A DNA stretch of 64,000 nt from Zygnema cylindricum (lineage: Eukaryota; Streptophyta; Zygnematophyceae; Zygnematales; Zygnemataceae): positions 25,931-89,930 of the forward strand of contig JBBHKE010002312.1 of NCBI GenBank assembly GCA_037447655.1, written 5' to 3'. Position 1 is the first letter of the stretch. Each line of letters begins with the position of its first letter. Shown here piece by piece: positions 1 through 9,563 of this stretch. The position numbers and the translations under genes were made by a program. The notes under the pieces were generated by a model that was not told where the DNA came from, did not search any database, and saw only the letters and a list, made by a program, of their open reading frames with translations.

Positions 1-731
1 TTGGATGCCAACGCAGCTACGGACGGCGGCGGCATCAGTTTGAACATTTTGGTGAGGGACGCGAAATCGCATGCATGACATGATACTTAATTTGGACGGT
101 CTAGATTCATTTGACAAAATTCGTAAGGCTTATAAAAATGTAACAATGTTTTGTCCTGTGTTTTCATTATTAGTATAGATTGTTGGTACACTCACATTAA
201 TAGAGATAGTTGATTGATTACGTACGGCTGGTATGCCTCCGTACAGTGAGTAGTAAGCTGTAGTGTATATTTGTAGGAGTTAATCATTTTGAGACTTAGG
301 AACTTTTTGGATAGAAACTGTTTCTGCTTCTTTTTGGGATTTTCATCTGAGAATTGCTCTCAGTTTTATCGGCAGAATTATCTGAAATTTTGCATGTGTG
401 TTCCTCCTTTTGTTTGAAATATTGTGGCAAATTTGCAGACCTATTGTATTTCTGATTTGCTTGGGGCTTCATTGTGAAGTTGGTCATATTTATCAAAGTT
501 CTGGCAGGCTGTTTTTCTGCAACTTTGACTGAGTGTTGTGATTATTCGGTTTGGTATTGTTATATGAAAATTGGTGGGAATACTAAGTGGCCTAGGAACT
601 CTCTGATTGAGTAGTTTCAGCTGGGTTTGGTTATTCTGTAGAATTCTGAGTGGAATCAAAGGAGGCTGTTTTGGGGTAGTCTGTGGTGCTTCCGAGGGTA
701 CATTCATGGCTGAAAATGGCTATGAACAACA
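1..731 (+). repeat. 5' LTR of element A (cut by window start)
   Basis: This is the 3' part of a copia-type LTR. Base 1 aligns with base 2998 and the match runs to GAACAACA at 731, against 3727 in the second copy, so about 300 bp lie left of the window. The two copies differ by scattered substitutions and small indels, so the insertion is old. The copy contains the gag start codon at 706, upstream of the primer-binding site. The 3' copy also has a short palindrome (GGACGCGA/TCGCGTCC, 3054-3071) that is damaged here. Confidence 0.9.
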
Positions 732-1449
732 GGTTATGGGCCCACGCCCATGGCTACCCATATTGGATGAATCAACCTTACCCATATTTGATGGATCTAA
801 ATATTACTATTGGAGGAGTATGATGGAGAGCTACTTCAAGTCGAGGAAGCTAATGGATGTGGTGGATGGGACATGTGCTGAATCATCGGTTGGATGGGAG
901 GAGAAGAACTATGAGTGTTTGCTGATTATCAAGCTATCTTTGAAAGAGGAACTTTTAATGACTTACCTTGGTCTAGAAAGTGCAGCTGAATTATGGAGTA
1001 GCTTAGAACGTGTATATCAAAAGACTTATATGTATCACTTGATGAGTAATGTTACAAAAATAGTTGAGTATAAGTATGATGGAGGTAGTATGTTGGATTA
1101 TTGTATTGGCATACAAATATTGTTTGCGGAAAATGATATTGCAGGAGGAAACTTTACAAATACTCAAAAGGCTTACATGTTAATGAAAGGATTACCTAAG
1201 GAATATAGGTGTGCTGTAGATAGATTAAGACAAATTGATAAAATGGATTGGAACGTACCTTTAGCAGTCAGGTGTGTTTTAGAGGACGAGGCTAATAACA
1301 AGGCTCTAAAGATTAAGGGGAATTTTCAAGGTGTCAGATCACAGTTCCAGAGAAATAAGAAAAGTTGTAAGGTAGAAAATTGTTTTTACTGTAATTATTT
1401 AGGGCATACTTTCAGGGTATGTCCGCTATATAAAGTGCATGTGCCATAG
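706..1449 (+). CDS. gag: Gag protein of gag-only copia element A
   Basis: A 247-residue Gag-like capsid/nucleocapsid protein. I start it at the ATG at 706 because the same codon context (MxENGYEQQ) occurs in the other LTR copy at 3702, although the frame is open back to 607. The N-terminus resembles copia gag (LPIFDGSKYYYWRSMMESYF), the middle is the helical UBN2-like capsid region, and the C-terminus carries one zinc knuckle, CFYCNYLGHTFRVC, of form C-x2-C-x4-H-x4-C. The first nine codons lie in the LTR and the next few are the primer-binding site. The protein would package element RNA. No protease, integrase or RT follows it before the 3' LTR, so the element must depend on others. The frame is unbroken, which stands out in this window. 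Confidence 0.82.
   Translation: MAENGYEQQVMGPRPWLPILDESTLPIFDGSKYYYWRSMMESYFKSRKLMDVVDGTCAESSVGWEEKNYECLLIIKLSLKEELLMTYLGLESAAELWSSLERVYQKTYMYHLMSNVTKIVEYKYDGGSMLDYCIGIQILFAENDIAGGNFTNTQKAYMLMKGLPKEYRCAVDRLRQIDKMDWNVPLAVRCVLEDEANNKALKIKGNFQGVRSQFQRNKKSCKVENCFYCNYLGHTFRVCPLYKVHVP
732..744 (+). other. Primer-binding site, half-tRNA initiator Met type (A)
   Basis: GGTTATGGGCCCA directly follows the LTR terminus ...AACAACA. It is the reverse complement of TGGGCCCATAACC, the anticodon stem-loop of eukaryotic initiator tRNA-Met. It does not match the tRNA 3' end (TGGTATCAGAGC type). Drosophila copia is known to prime from a cleaved half of this tRNA, so the same mechanism is inferred. The site is translated in frame as part of gag. 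Confidence 0.85.
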
Positions 1450-1732
1450 GAACTTTCAGAAAGGGATGGGATGAAAATCGAGTTCGACCCCTAAACTAAA
1501 GGTTATACTTCCCGTGGACAAATTTGTATACTTGCCGATTGTTACTCTTCGAGATGTGGAACATGAGGGAGGAATATAAAAATTTGGTCTCACCGGAAAT
1601 AGAGTGGAGAAAGAGGTGACAGAAAAGGAGTCTGTTTTTGTCACATCTTTCAATGACAGACTGGTGAGTGATAAAGTTTCGTAGGAGGAAGAGGTTATTG
1701 AAGTAGGAATACTAGGAGGAAGTGAAGGGGAT

Positions 1733-2044
1733 TTGGAAGTTGAAACAGAATATAATTTGCAGGAGGAGATGAATACACTTAGAGAGGGAGAAAGGAAAAG
1801 TGTTCAGAAAAGTGGAGTAAGTGAAGAAATTTATAATACGCAAGAAGAAGGAAAGAGGAAAAGGGTTCAGAAAATTGGAGTACGTGAAGAAGTTTATAAT
1901 ACGGAAGAAGAAAACAAAATTGAAAAAATGAAAAAAACATTAAAATTCATGAAGAAAACGAAAAAAGGAAATAGAATTCAAAGGATGAATCGTAGAGGAA
2001 AACGTATTCCGAAAGTGGTCAAAGAAAGACGGTGTGAAAAGTAA
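1733..2044 (+). CDS. Charged repetitive ORF after gag of element A, function unknown
   Basis: A 103-residue Lys/Glu/Arg-rich frame. Residues 16-36 and 37-57 are two imperfect copies of one unit (EGERKSVQKSGVSEEIYNT and EGKRKRVQKIGVREEVYNT), and the C-terminus is strongly basic. The composition recalls the charged hinge between integrase and RT of the other elements here, so it may be the only remnant of pol, kept after deletion of the enzymes. No catalytic motif is visible. It could also be non-coding sequence that happens to be open. Bases 1450-1732 between it and gag hold no convincing frame. Confidence 0.35.
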   Translation: MEVETEYNLQEEMNTLREGERKSVQKSGVSEEIYNTQEEGKRKRVQKIGVREEVYNTEEENKIEKMKKTLKFMKKTKKGNRIQRMNRRGKRIPKVVKERRCEK

Positions 2045-2684
2045 CTCTACGGAAGTGACTACCATTAACAATCGGTAATATTCGTAGAATTTTGATTTTC
2101 AGTTTTTTTATTGGTCTACAATTGATTGAAAAATAGATTTTTTTTTGAGGACCTAGAAAGAGGCAACGGAATCGATGGTGTGTCTAGGAAGTACTAATTT
2201 TTGGAAAAGATGGTTGTAGGGAGCTGGAGCAGTGGAGACGTTGAACACATCCTGCTATGCTGCTATGCTGCTCTGTTGCTATGCTGCTATGTGGCATTAC
2301 TATGCTGTTATGCTGCTATGTTGCTATGCTACTATGTTGATATGGTGCTATGCTGCTACAATGCCTTAATCTGACACCGCAATTATAGCAGCTATCATGC
2401 TTTAAAATTTATTCCGGATGCACGAAACTAGATTTTCGAGGGATTGTTCGTTTTTGAAAATGAGTTTCGTGCGTACGCGACATATTGTGCGTACAGAATG
2501 TTTCGTGAGTGAAGTACGTGGTTTAGATTTGTTACGCTATCAGGATTTACAGTGGAGGTTCGAATGGATTTGCAAATTGGGGGAGTAATGATACAAATTA
2601 TTTTGGGATATACGGAATTAATTGAGTGACCGTTGAACAAAAGGGAAGAATGGAGGAATGTGGACACATTGGCTAAGAGAGTCT
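2045..2684 (+). other. Non-coding 3' internal region of element A
   Basis: No frame with recognisable protein similarity is present. The region holds the GCTAT-rich repeat (2251-2362) and then sequence up to the polypurine tract. The piece around 2550-2600 (ggttcgaatggatttgc) resembles part of the chimeric LTR of element E near 30790-30835 on the other strand, so elements A and E share more than their LTR ends. Confidence 0.45.
2251..2362 (+). repeat. GCTGCTAT-type short tandem repeat
   Basis: Degenerate tandem copies of an 8-base unit, GCTGCTAT, with variants GTTGCTAT and CTACTAT, lie inside element A. Short related pieces (ACTATGCTGCCATGCTG) recur in the start of the adjacent LTR near 2730-2760, so the repeat may have grown from LTR-type sequence. 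Confidence 0.7.
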
Positions 2685-2699
2685 AAAGGTGTGGGGGAG
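2685..2699 (+). other. Polypurine tract of element A
   Basis: AAAGGTGTGGGGGAG immediately precedes the LTR start TGTTGG. This is the expected plus-strand priming site for second-strand DNA synthesis, and it fixes the left edge of the 3' LTR. Confidence 0.75.
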
Positions 2700-3727
2700 T
2701 GTTGGTTTTTGGAAACCTTTAGTCCTCTCTATATCACATTACTATGCTGCCATGCTGGGCTGGTCACCGCGCAGCCATAGCAACATGTATGGAAAAGATA
2801 TTGCGTTGTCATGCTGCGTTGGTCACATCCCAGTCATAGCAGCTTGTGTACTAAGTACTAAGACTATTGGAACGTACAGAATTGGACTTCAAGTGACGCG
2901 AAGAAATGTACGGTGGATCGCGAAGCGATTCGATGATTAATGTTCGAAATATTAATTGGTCGTACGAAACATAATGCGGCGGTCGACATTTGGTGAATTG
3001 GATGCCACCGGAGCTACGGACGGCGGCGGCATCAGTTTGGACATTTTGGTGAGGGACGCGAAATCGCGTCCATCATATGATACTTAATTTGGACGGTCCA
3101 GATTCATTTGACAAATTCGTAAGGCTTATAAAAATGTAACAATGTTTTTTCCTATGTTTTCATTATTAGTGTAGACTGTTGGTACACTCACATAAATAGA
3201 GATAGTTGATTGATTACGTACGGCTGGTATGCCTCCGTACAGTTAATAGTAAGCTGTAGTGTATATTTGTAGGAGTTAATCATTTTGAGACTTAGGAACA
3301 TTTTGGACAGAAACTGTTTCTGCTCCTTTTTGGGATTTTCATCTGAGAATTGCTCTCAGTTTTATCGGCAGAATTATCTGAAATTTTGCATGTGTGTTCC
3401 TCCTTGTGTTGGAAATATTTAGGCAATTTTTCAGACCTATTGTATATCTGATTTGCTTGGGGATTCATTGTGAAGTTGGTCATATTTATCAAAGTTTTGG
3501 CAAGCTGTTTTTTTGCAACTTTGACTGAGTGTTGTGATTATTCGGTTTGGTATTGTTATATGAAAATTGGTGGGAATACTTAGTGGCCTAGGAAGTCTCT
3601 GGTTGAGTAGTTTTAGCTTGGTTTGGTTATTTTGTAGAATTCTGAGTGGAATCAAAGGAGGTTGTTTTGGGGTAGTCTGTGGTGCTTCTGAGGGTACATT
3701 CATGACTGAAAATGGCTATGAACAACA
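2700..3727 (+). repeat. 3' LTR of element A
   Basis: A 1028 bp LTR with TG...CA ends: it starts TGTTGGTTTTTGG after the polypurine tract and ends GAACAACA. Bases 2998-3727 match window bases 1-731. Near its 3' end it carries an orphan copy of the gag start (ATG at 3702). The next bases (agatc) belong to element B1, so element A was inserted into the gag of B1. The left target-site duplication is outside the window. Confidence 0.88.
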
Positions 3728-3875
3728 AGATCCCTATCGAATCTTTGGTGGAAGAGGACAAGTAGGTGGCGGATTTGATAGACACGGGAGAGGAAATTCT
3801 CGAGGAGGATTATGTCACTTCTGCAAGAAACCGGGACACTCTATGGCAGATTGTGTCAAACTTGCAAATCTTTGA
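3702..3875 (+). pseudogene. gag: Gag C-terminus of element B1 fused to LTR-A gag start
   Basis: From 3728 the frame encodes a Gly/Arg-rich linker and a copia zinc knuckle, CHFCKKPGHSMADC (C-x2-C-x4-H-x4-C), ending at a stop at 3873-3875. This is the nucleocapsid tail of B1 Gag. The N-terminal two thirds were displaced by element A and lie left of the window. By chance the orphan ATG in the 3' LTR of A is in frame, so a 57-residue hybrid (MTENGYEQQ plus the knuckle) is open. Whether it is ever translated is unknown. Confidence 0.7.
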
Positions 3876-4446
3876 TTTAAAGATGGTCAAAGAACCTCAA
3901 GGGATGGAGGAGAGAAAAATGCTTTCCTGAATCAAGATCATGATGAGGAAGTGGAAGGAAAAATTGAACCGGAAGAGGAGCTTGAGGAGCTTCTTCTTAA
4001 TCCGAAAAACACTGAAAATCATGTCGACATTCCACAGAGACAAGTGTACTTTCGGAGGTAAGAGGGATCCACCCGAGGATGGGTGGATCATAGACTCAAG
4101 GGCTTCAATGCATATGTGCAAAGATAACGGTGGTTCACTAAACTGAGAAAGATCCCAACAGTTGAGATAGAGTACGGAGATGGTTGAGTAGAAACCACAA
4201 GTCTTGTTGGAACTGTTGACTTGAAGGATCTAGTTGATGGAACGTTCTTTACATTCCATAGCTTAGGAAGAACCTAGTCTCAACAGCTGTCCTAGATGAA
4301 AAGGAGTTTGAAAGAGGAACTAGGAAAGGAATCTTCACAGCTAGCTTTGTTAATGAGGTTTATTTCATAGCTGAGAAGGGCAGTCAAGGAATGTCTATAA
4401 TTGTTCTTTGCAATGAAAAGAGTGTTTCTACTCGTGTGCAAGTGAG
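3876..4446 (+). pseudogene. pol: Protease region of element B1, decayed
   Basis: An acidic linker (frame 3940-4146 and shifted frames) leads to GWIIDSRASMHMCKD at about 4081-4123. This is the copia aspartic-protease active-site segment, but the D-S-G triad reads D-S-R, so the enzyme would be dead. Downstream fragments resemble the conserved KIPTVEIEYGDG and GKTS..TF segments in shifting frames. Several frameshifts separate this part from the zinc knuckle and from integrase. Confidence 0.7.
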
Positions 4447-5185
4447 ATGATGTTTTGGCATAAAAGGTTGGGGCATGTGCATCTAGATAGATTAAAGAAA
4501 ATGAAAAAAAAAAAAATAGTGGAGGGTATTACTTTTGAGGATGATGAGACCTTTGATGATTGTAGTGGATGTGCCCAAGAGAAGATTCATAGACTTCCAT
4601 TTCTAAAGGCAACCACATTTACGAGAGAGAAAGTATTAGATCTAGTTCACACTGATGTTTAGGGACCTGCTAGGTATGCTTCACATGGGGAGAAAAGATG
4701 GATGTTAACCATCACAGATGATTGGTCTAGATAGACGAAAGTATACTTTCTTAGACATAAGTCAGAGGTATTAAGATCTTTGAAAGAGTATAAAGTATGA
4801 GGTCAAAAGCTACATGAAACCTGAATAAAAGAGATAAGAAGTGAAAATGGGAAAGAATACACCTCAAGGGGATTTGAATATATTTTAAAGAAGAAGGAAT
4901 TCATCATGAGAAAACTCTTCCATACAATCCGGAACAAAATGGAGTAGCAGAAAGAGTGAATAGAACTTTAGGAGATATGTCCAGAAGTATGTTAACCGAT
5001 AAGATGATAGGGCTGTAGTTTTGGGCTGAGTCTATGAACTATGCTAATTTCATAAAAAATAGAGTCCTAACTTCAGCAAATAAGGAGGAAACTCCGTATG
5101 AGAGGTGGACAGGAAGAAAGCCTGATTTGTCTAGTTTGAGAGTGTTCAGAAGTCAAGTTTACAGTTTGGATTCCGATAAGACTGA
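4447..5185 (+). pseudogene. pol: Integrase of element B1, decayed
   Basis: The frame 4447-4662 holds the GAG-pre-integrase zinc-binding H-x3-H...C-x2-C segment (WHKRLGHVHL...CSGCAQEK) and the first catalytic Asp (VHTDV), then a TAG where other copies have Trp. The integrase core continues to about 5185 with further nonsense codons and frameshifts. The second catalytic region reads RSENGKEY, so Asp is replaced by Glu, and the Glu region is split by a frameshift. The enzyme normally inserts the cDNA; this copy cannot be functional. Confidence 0.75.
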
Positions 5186-7264
5186 ATGAAGTTAGAGGGA
5201 AGAGGGAAACCACAATATCTTGTAGGATATGATGAGAGCACAAAAAGATATCGGGTGTATGACTTGAAAAAGAGAGATATTATTTTGGTAAAACACATAG
5301 TGGTGATGAATGAAGTGAAGTCCATTGATCCATTAAAATACAATAAAGAAGCCGAAATCAGATTTGAAACGGATCAGTTTTCTGACTTTGACTTTGAAAA
5401 TGAAGAGAAGGAAGAGGGAGAAAAAGAAAAATCTGCAGATCTACCAAAGGAGGAGGAAAGGACAACATGCGAGGCAATGCCACAGTACGAAGTGGAAATC
5501 GATAAGGATTTTGATGAGACACCGGAATTGGAAGATAGGGGAGCTGAAAATCTTCCTAAACGTAACCCAAGGATGCCTTCCATACCAGCTTCCAATTTTG
5601 AAGGGGGAAGAAGAAGTAGTAAACGACTTCAAGAAAGACAAGTAAATAACCAACTCACAAAGATGTCTCACCCAAATGAACCTCATACATACTTAGAGGC
5701 CATAAACACCCCAGAAAGTAGCCGGTGGATCACAGCTATAAATGAAAAAATGGCCTCTATCATAGAAGCCAATACATTGGAGTTGGTAGATTGTCCACCA
5801 GACCGAAAACCGATCGGATGTTAATGGGTTTTTAAACTTAAATTAAACCTCGATAATACCATTGAGAGGTATAAAGCTAGGTTAGTTACAAAAGGTTATA
5901 CTCAGAAAGAGGGGATAGACTACGAAGAAGCCTTTGCACCTGTAGTCAGATTTCTTTCGGTTAGAATCCTTTTAAGTATAACCGCAGCGGAGGATATCGA
6001 AATACACCAGATGGATATTAAAACGACCTTTTTGCACAGAGAGTTGGAAGAAGAAATTTACATGAGGCAACCTAAAGGATTCGTCGAAAGTGGGGAAGAA
6101 AGCAAGGTTTGTAAACTGATAAAATCACTCTATGGGCTTAAGCAAGCCCCGCGTCAATGGAATATAAAGCTAGACGAATTTTTGACCGGTTTGGGGTATA
6201 TCAGAATTAGTTCAAATCTTTCTATATATTTATTTGAGGATGAGAATGGAGTGATATTTATTGCTATTTATGTGGATGATTTGTTGGTCGTAAGCAAGTC
6301 CTTAGATAAAATTAACAAACTAAAACGGGATCTTAGAAGTAGTTTTGATATGAAAGATCTCGGCGAAGCAAAATACATTTTGGGAATTCAGATGGAGAGA
6401 GATAGAGGGAATAGAATTATAAGACTCACTCAAAAAGAAACAATCGGTAATATGCTAGAAAAATTTCAAATGGAGAAAGCAAACGGATGTACTACTCCCA
6501 TGGATTTGAAGAAAGTGAGTGAGGGGAGTGAAGAGGGAGGAATATTGATCATTAATGATGAGATGGATGAGATAGAAAGAAAATTTATGGAAAATATCCC
6601 TTATCGGCAGATTGTAGGCAGTTTAATTTATTTTATGAACTGTACCCGTCCGGATATAGCTGCAGCTGTAGGTGTCCTTAGTAGAAATCTAAATGAACCA
6701 AGAAAGAGAGACTGGGAGGCTGCCAAAAGGGTGATGAGGTATCTGGTGGGGACAAGGGAATTATGGTTGCATTTGGGAGGGGAGCACACTGACATCACCA
6801 CTTGGAGTGATGCCAGTTTTGTAGATGTGCCTTCAAGGAGGTGTACGACTGGATATGTGTTGCAAATTGGATCCGGTGCATGTTGTTGGAGTAGCAAACA
6901 ACAAAAAGTAGTTGCTCAGTCCACTATGGAGGCTGAATACATGGCTTCCTGTGCTGCCACCAAAGAACTAATGTGGGTTAAATCTCTTCTTGAAGAACTT
7001 GGGTTCATGAAGTCTGGAACTCAAAATATTTTTTGTGATAATCAAGCTGCTATCTCTATTGCAGCTAATCCGAAACATCACTTCAAAGCTAACCATATGG
7101 ATATTAGACTAAGCTTTGTCAAAGAGAAGGTTGAAAATAAAATTATTAAACTAGTTCATAAAAGTGATAGAGAAATGATTGCAGACATGATGACAAAACA
7201 AGTGTCTTCCCCTAAGTTGATTTATTGCAGAGAAAACTGTGGATTAAAATTGAAAAGTGACTAG
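5186..7264 (+). pseudogene. pol: Hinge, reverse transcriptase and RNase H of element B1
   Basis: One frame runs from 5186 to 7264, broken by a single TAA at 5822-5824 where other copies have Lys (IGCKWVF). It begins with the integrase C-terminal GYDE segment, then an acidic hinge (about residues 55-140), RRSSKR, and the RT. RT motifs include MDIKTTFLH, LYGLKQAPRQW and an intact YVDD at about 6271. The RNase H part has WSDAS, MEAEY, CDNQAA and MDIR with its acidic residues. RT and RNase H copy RNA to DNA in the particle. Apart from the nonsense codon this domain pair looks close to intact. Confidence 0.85.
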
Positions 7265-7265
7265 G

Positions 7266-7277
7266 AATTAAAGGGAG
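7266..7277 (+). other. Polypurine tract of element B1
   Basis: AATTAAAGGGAG lies a few bases after the pol stop codon and directly before the LTR start TGTTAAAAAGAGG. Its position matches the polypurine tracts of the other copies. Confidence 0.75.
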
Positions 7278-8164
7278 TGTTAAAAAGAGGTAATTAATAG
7301 TTCACTTCTCTATTTTAGTTTTACCTTAAAGAAAGAGAGTGAGGATCAAAGGCACGCCATGGCTGCCTCCATATTTAGAAAGTGGCAGATTTTGAAGTAG
7401 AGGATATTCTACTAAAATGTTGCCTAAGTCTAGATTTGAACCTGATCTGTGAACCAGTATGTAGAAGTATGCTTTAACCACTAGGGCGTTATCGAAACGA
7501 TACACGTGACGAGTTTCAAAGATATATAAACATTACCGCGACAGCTAATTAACAGCAGACTAACGAAAAGGAGTAATTCATGCATGTACGCGAATCTGAA
7601 CCGTGTAAAATATGTTTTGATCGGACGGTCGACAATGTAGCTGCCACGCGAAGTGAGCTTTTGGCGTCATTTGGAGATAGCGTCACGCGGTGCCACGTGG
7701 CGCCACATTATTTGATTCCGGAGAAGACGGGAGGAGGAACCATGGCTCCCGATTTGACTGGTGTCATTTTGTAGACCATGTCATACAATGGTCGTAAAAT
7801 AAGTACATCTCCTATTGTACCTTCTTGTACTATATAGTGTTCCTATTGGACTAGGGTTTAGTAGAAGGTAGCCGTGAATAGACAGACCAAGACTTAGTGA
7901 TATTTAGGTTTCTCTCTCTAACATAGCTTGTAACTATAAAGGTCATCTTTGACAAGCCATAACGTACTGCTCAGGGGAGCAAATTGAGTGATTTTTTTTG
8001 CGTTTGACTCAACGAAGGCTTGTCCTCACATGGGTGAGGGTGGTGAGAATATTTGTGTGCCTGGGAAGCACTTATTCAGTGGGAAAGTAGAAGGGGAAAA
8101 TATTATCTTAGAGGCTTTACATGGGCTGCTCATTCTGTGGGTCAATGGAGACCACACAATATCA
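7278..8164 (+). repeat. 3' LTR of element B1 (family B)
   Basis: An 887 bp LTR from TGTTAAAAAG to ...ATATCA. Family-B copies also occur at 15251 and 23535. Visible parts are GCCATGGCTGCC near 7346, an antisense tRNA-like block at about 7430-7495, CACGTG at 7694-7699, a CTATAAAGG TATA-like box near 7935, the TGCTCAGGGGAGCA hairpin at about 7968-7981, and the terminal hairpin with the gag ATG (CTGTGGGTCAATGGAGACCACA). The sequence right after it (gtcggg) is RNase H of element D, so B1 was inserted into D. Confidence 0.87.
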
Positions 8165-8575
8165 GTCGGGAATGGTGCTTATTGGTGGAGCAGTAAGCAG
8201 CATAAGGTCATTGCTTTGTCCACCATGGAGGCTGAGTATATGGCATCTTGCTGTGCTGTGAAGGAATTGATGTGGGTCAAATCTTTGTTTGGTGAATTGG
8301 GGATCTTAAGAGTGGAATTTAAAAAATATTATGTGATAATCAAGCAGCAATTGCAATTGCTGCTAATCCTAAACATCACTTTAAAGCAAAACAAATGGAT
8401 ATCAGACTTAGCTTCGTCAGGGAAAAGGTTTAGAACAAAATAATAAGTCTATAATATAGCCCAGACAGTTAGATGGTGGTTGACATGATGACAAAACCTA
8501 TGCCAACTCCTAAATTAATTTTATGCAGAGAAAAATGTGGAGTAAAATTTAAAAGTGACTAGAAAATAAGGGGAG
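8165..8575 (+). pseudogene. pol: RNase H C-terminus of element D
   Basis: The frame continues from the insertion point as the copia RNase H: WWSSKQHKVIALSTMEAEYM and KELMWVKSLFGELG, including the catalytic Glu of MEAEY. A frameshift near 8310 moves the CDNQAAIAIAANPKHH segment into another frame. The conserved tail (MTKPMPTPKLILCREKCG) is readable to about 8560. The polypurine tract AAAATAAGGGGAG lies at about 8563-8575. All upstream parts of element D lie beyond B1, outside the window. Confidence 0.78.
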
Positions 8576-8665
8576 TGTTGAAATGAAAGATTTACTTAGG
8601 TATTTTCTAGGTTACTTATTTGATTTAAGTAGAAGCGGGAAAAAGTAGAGGCAGACTGCTTCTAA

Positions 8666-8718
8666 CTTCTCTCTCTAGCCCCTATACTTGTCGTAGTCAA
8701 TAAAGGCTGGAGGGGAAG
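8666..8718 (+). promoter_or_regulatory. LTR start hairpin (H0), D version
   Basis: Arms CTTCTCTCTCTAGCC (8666-8680) and GGCTGGAGGGGAAG (8705-8718) enclose a loop containing ACTTGTCGTAGTCA. Outer bases GGCAG (8650-8654) and CTGCC (8730-8734) also pair. The loop is nearly the same in LTR families C and F while the arms differ in sequence and still pair. An RNA role near the 3' end of the transcript is inferred. Confidence 0.6.
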
Positions 8719-9349
8719 CTAAAGCCATGGCTGCCTATGCTTCCCTTAAAAATTGAAGGCAATCCTCCTTGGTAAACTTATCAAAAAGGTTGACGGACCC
8801 AGGGTTTGATCTTGGTACCTACCGTTTGTGAATTTGCCTGTAGCCGGTAGCTTTGGCCTATAGACTAGGACCTGTGCTGAATTATTTAGGGGACGATAGC
8901 TATCTAAAGATGTGAATATATAGAAGTTCATTTAACTGACAAACAGACCACAATCACATAGAGATAGATAGATATAGTTACGTCAAAAAATACAAATGTT
9001 TTTTAAACGGCCCTGAATTAAAGCCGATACCAATCGGACGGCGGAGGAAGAAGTCGGGATTACGGAATGGACGATTTGGCGGCTGCGGTCACAACCACAC
9101 CGGATGACACGTGGCAACATGACATTGGATAGCGGCATCTCCGATACATACCATGACAAACCCTGATATGACAGGCGTCGTCTTCTTGGCCATGTCGTAC
9201 AGTGAAAGTACAGATACTTTGGGCCAAGTACCTTTCTATACTGTACACTAATTTGATTGGCTCCGTACTTCAGTAGTAGAGGGATTAGAGAGGGGTTTAG
9301 GACTTCGGAAAATTAGAGGTAGCCGCCTCTCTCTCTCAGAGACCTTTTG

Positions 9350-9357
9350 TATAAAAG
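9350..9357 (+). promoter_or_regulatory. TATA box of LTR D
   Basis: TATAAAAG, followed by GGTCATCTTTGACC, an inverted repeat with W-box-like TTGACC. It lies 27-34 bases upstream of the TGCTCAGGGGAGCA hairpin, so transcription should begin at or just before that hairpin. LTR J has the same box at 52568-52575, B3 has TATAAAG at 24195, and family C has a degenerate TACAAAAGG. Confidence 0.6.
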
Positions 9358-9563
9358 GTCATCTTTGACCATTGATAATTAACTGCTCAGGGGAGCAAAT
9401 TGAAGGATTCTTTTTGCGACACACTCAAGGGAGTCAGCTCTTCCAAGGGGTGCTTTCTTGTCTGTCTGTATTCTATCAAAGTGTCAACAATACTTGCACA
9501 AAGACTACTTGATTGAGGTTATCGTAGAGGCTTCTATTAAGCTGTCTACTCTGAGTACCACTT

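Larger units (their letters stand above)
8576..9563 (+). repeat. 3' LTR of element D, truncated at its 3' end
   Basis: Starts TGTTGAAATGAAAGATTTAC after the polypurine tract. It has the start hairpin (8666-8718) with GCCATGGCTGCC, an antisense tRNA-like block (about 8790-8875), a TATAAAAG box at 9350-9357, and the hairpin run beginning TGCTCAGGGGAGCA at 9384-9397. It stops inside the terminal hairpin (CTACTCTGAGTACCA), just short of the gag ATG, where it abuts the minus-strand integrase fragment of G. Confidence 0.82.

Noticed and set aside
296-707. Minus-strand open frames at 296-496 and 441-707, repeated at 3292-3703
   Set aside because: They are the reverse strand of LTR A, recur only because the LTR recurs, and show no protein motif.
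2251-2362. CRISPR array
   Set aside because: Units are contiguous, degenerate 8-base repeats with no spacers, in a eukaryotic element.
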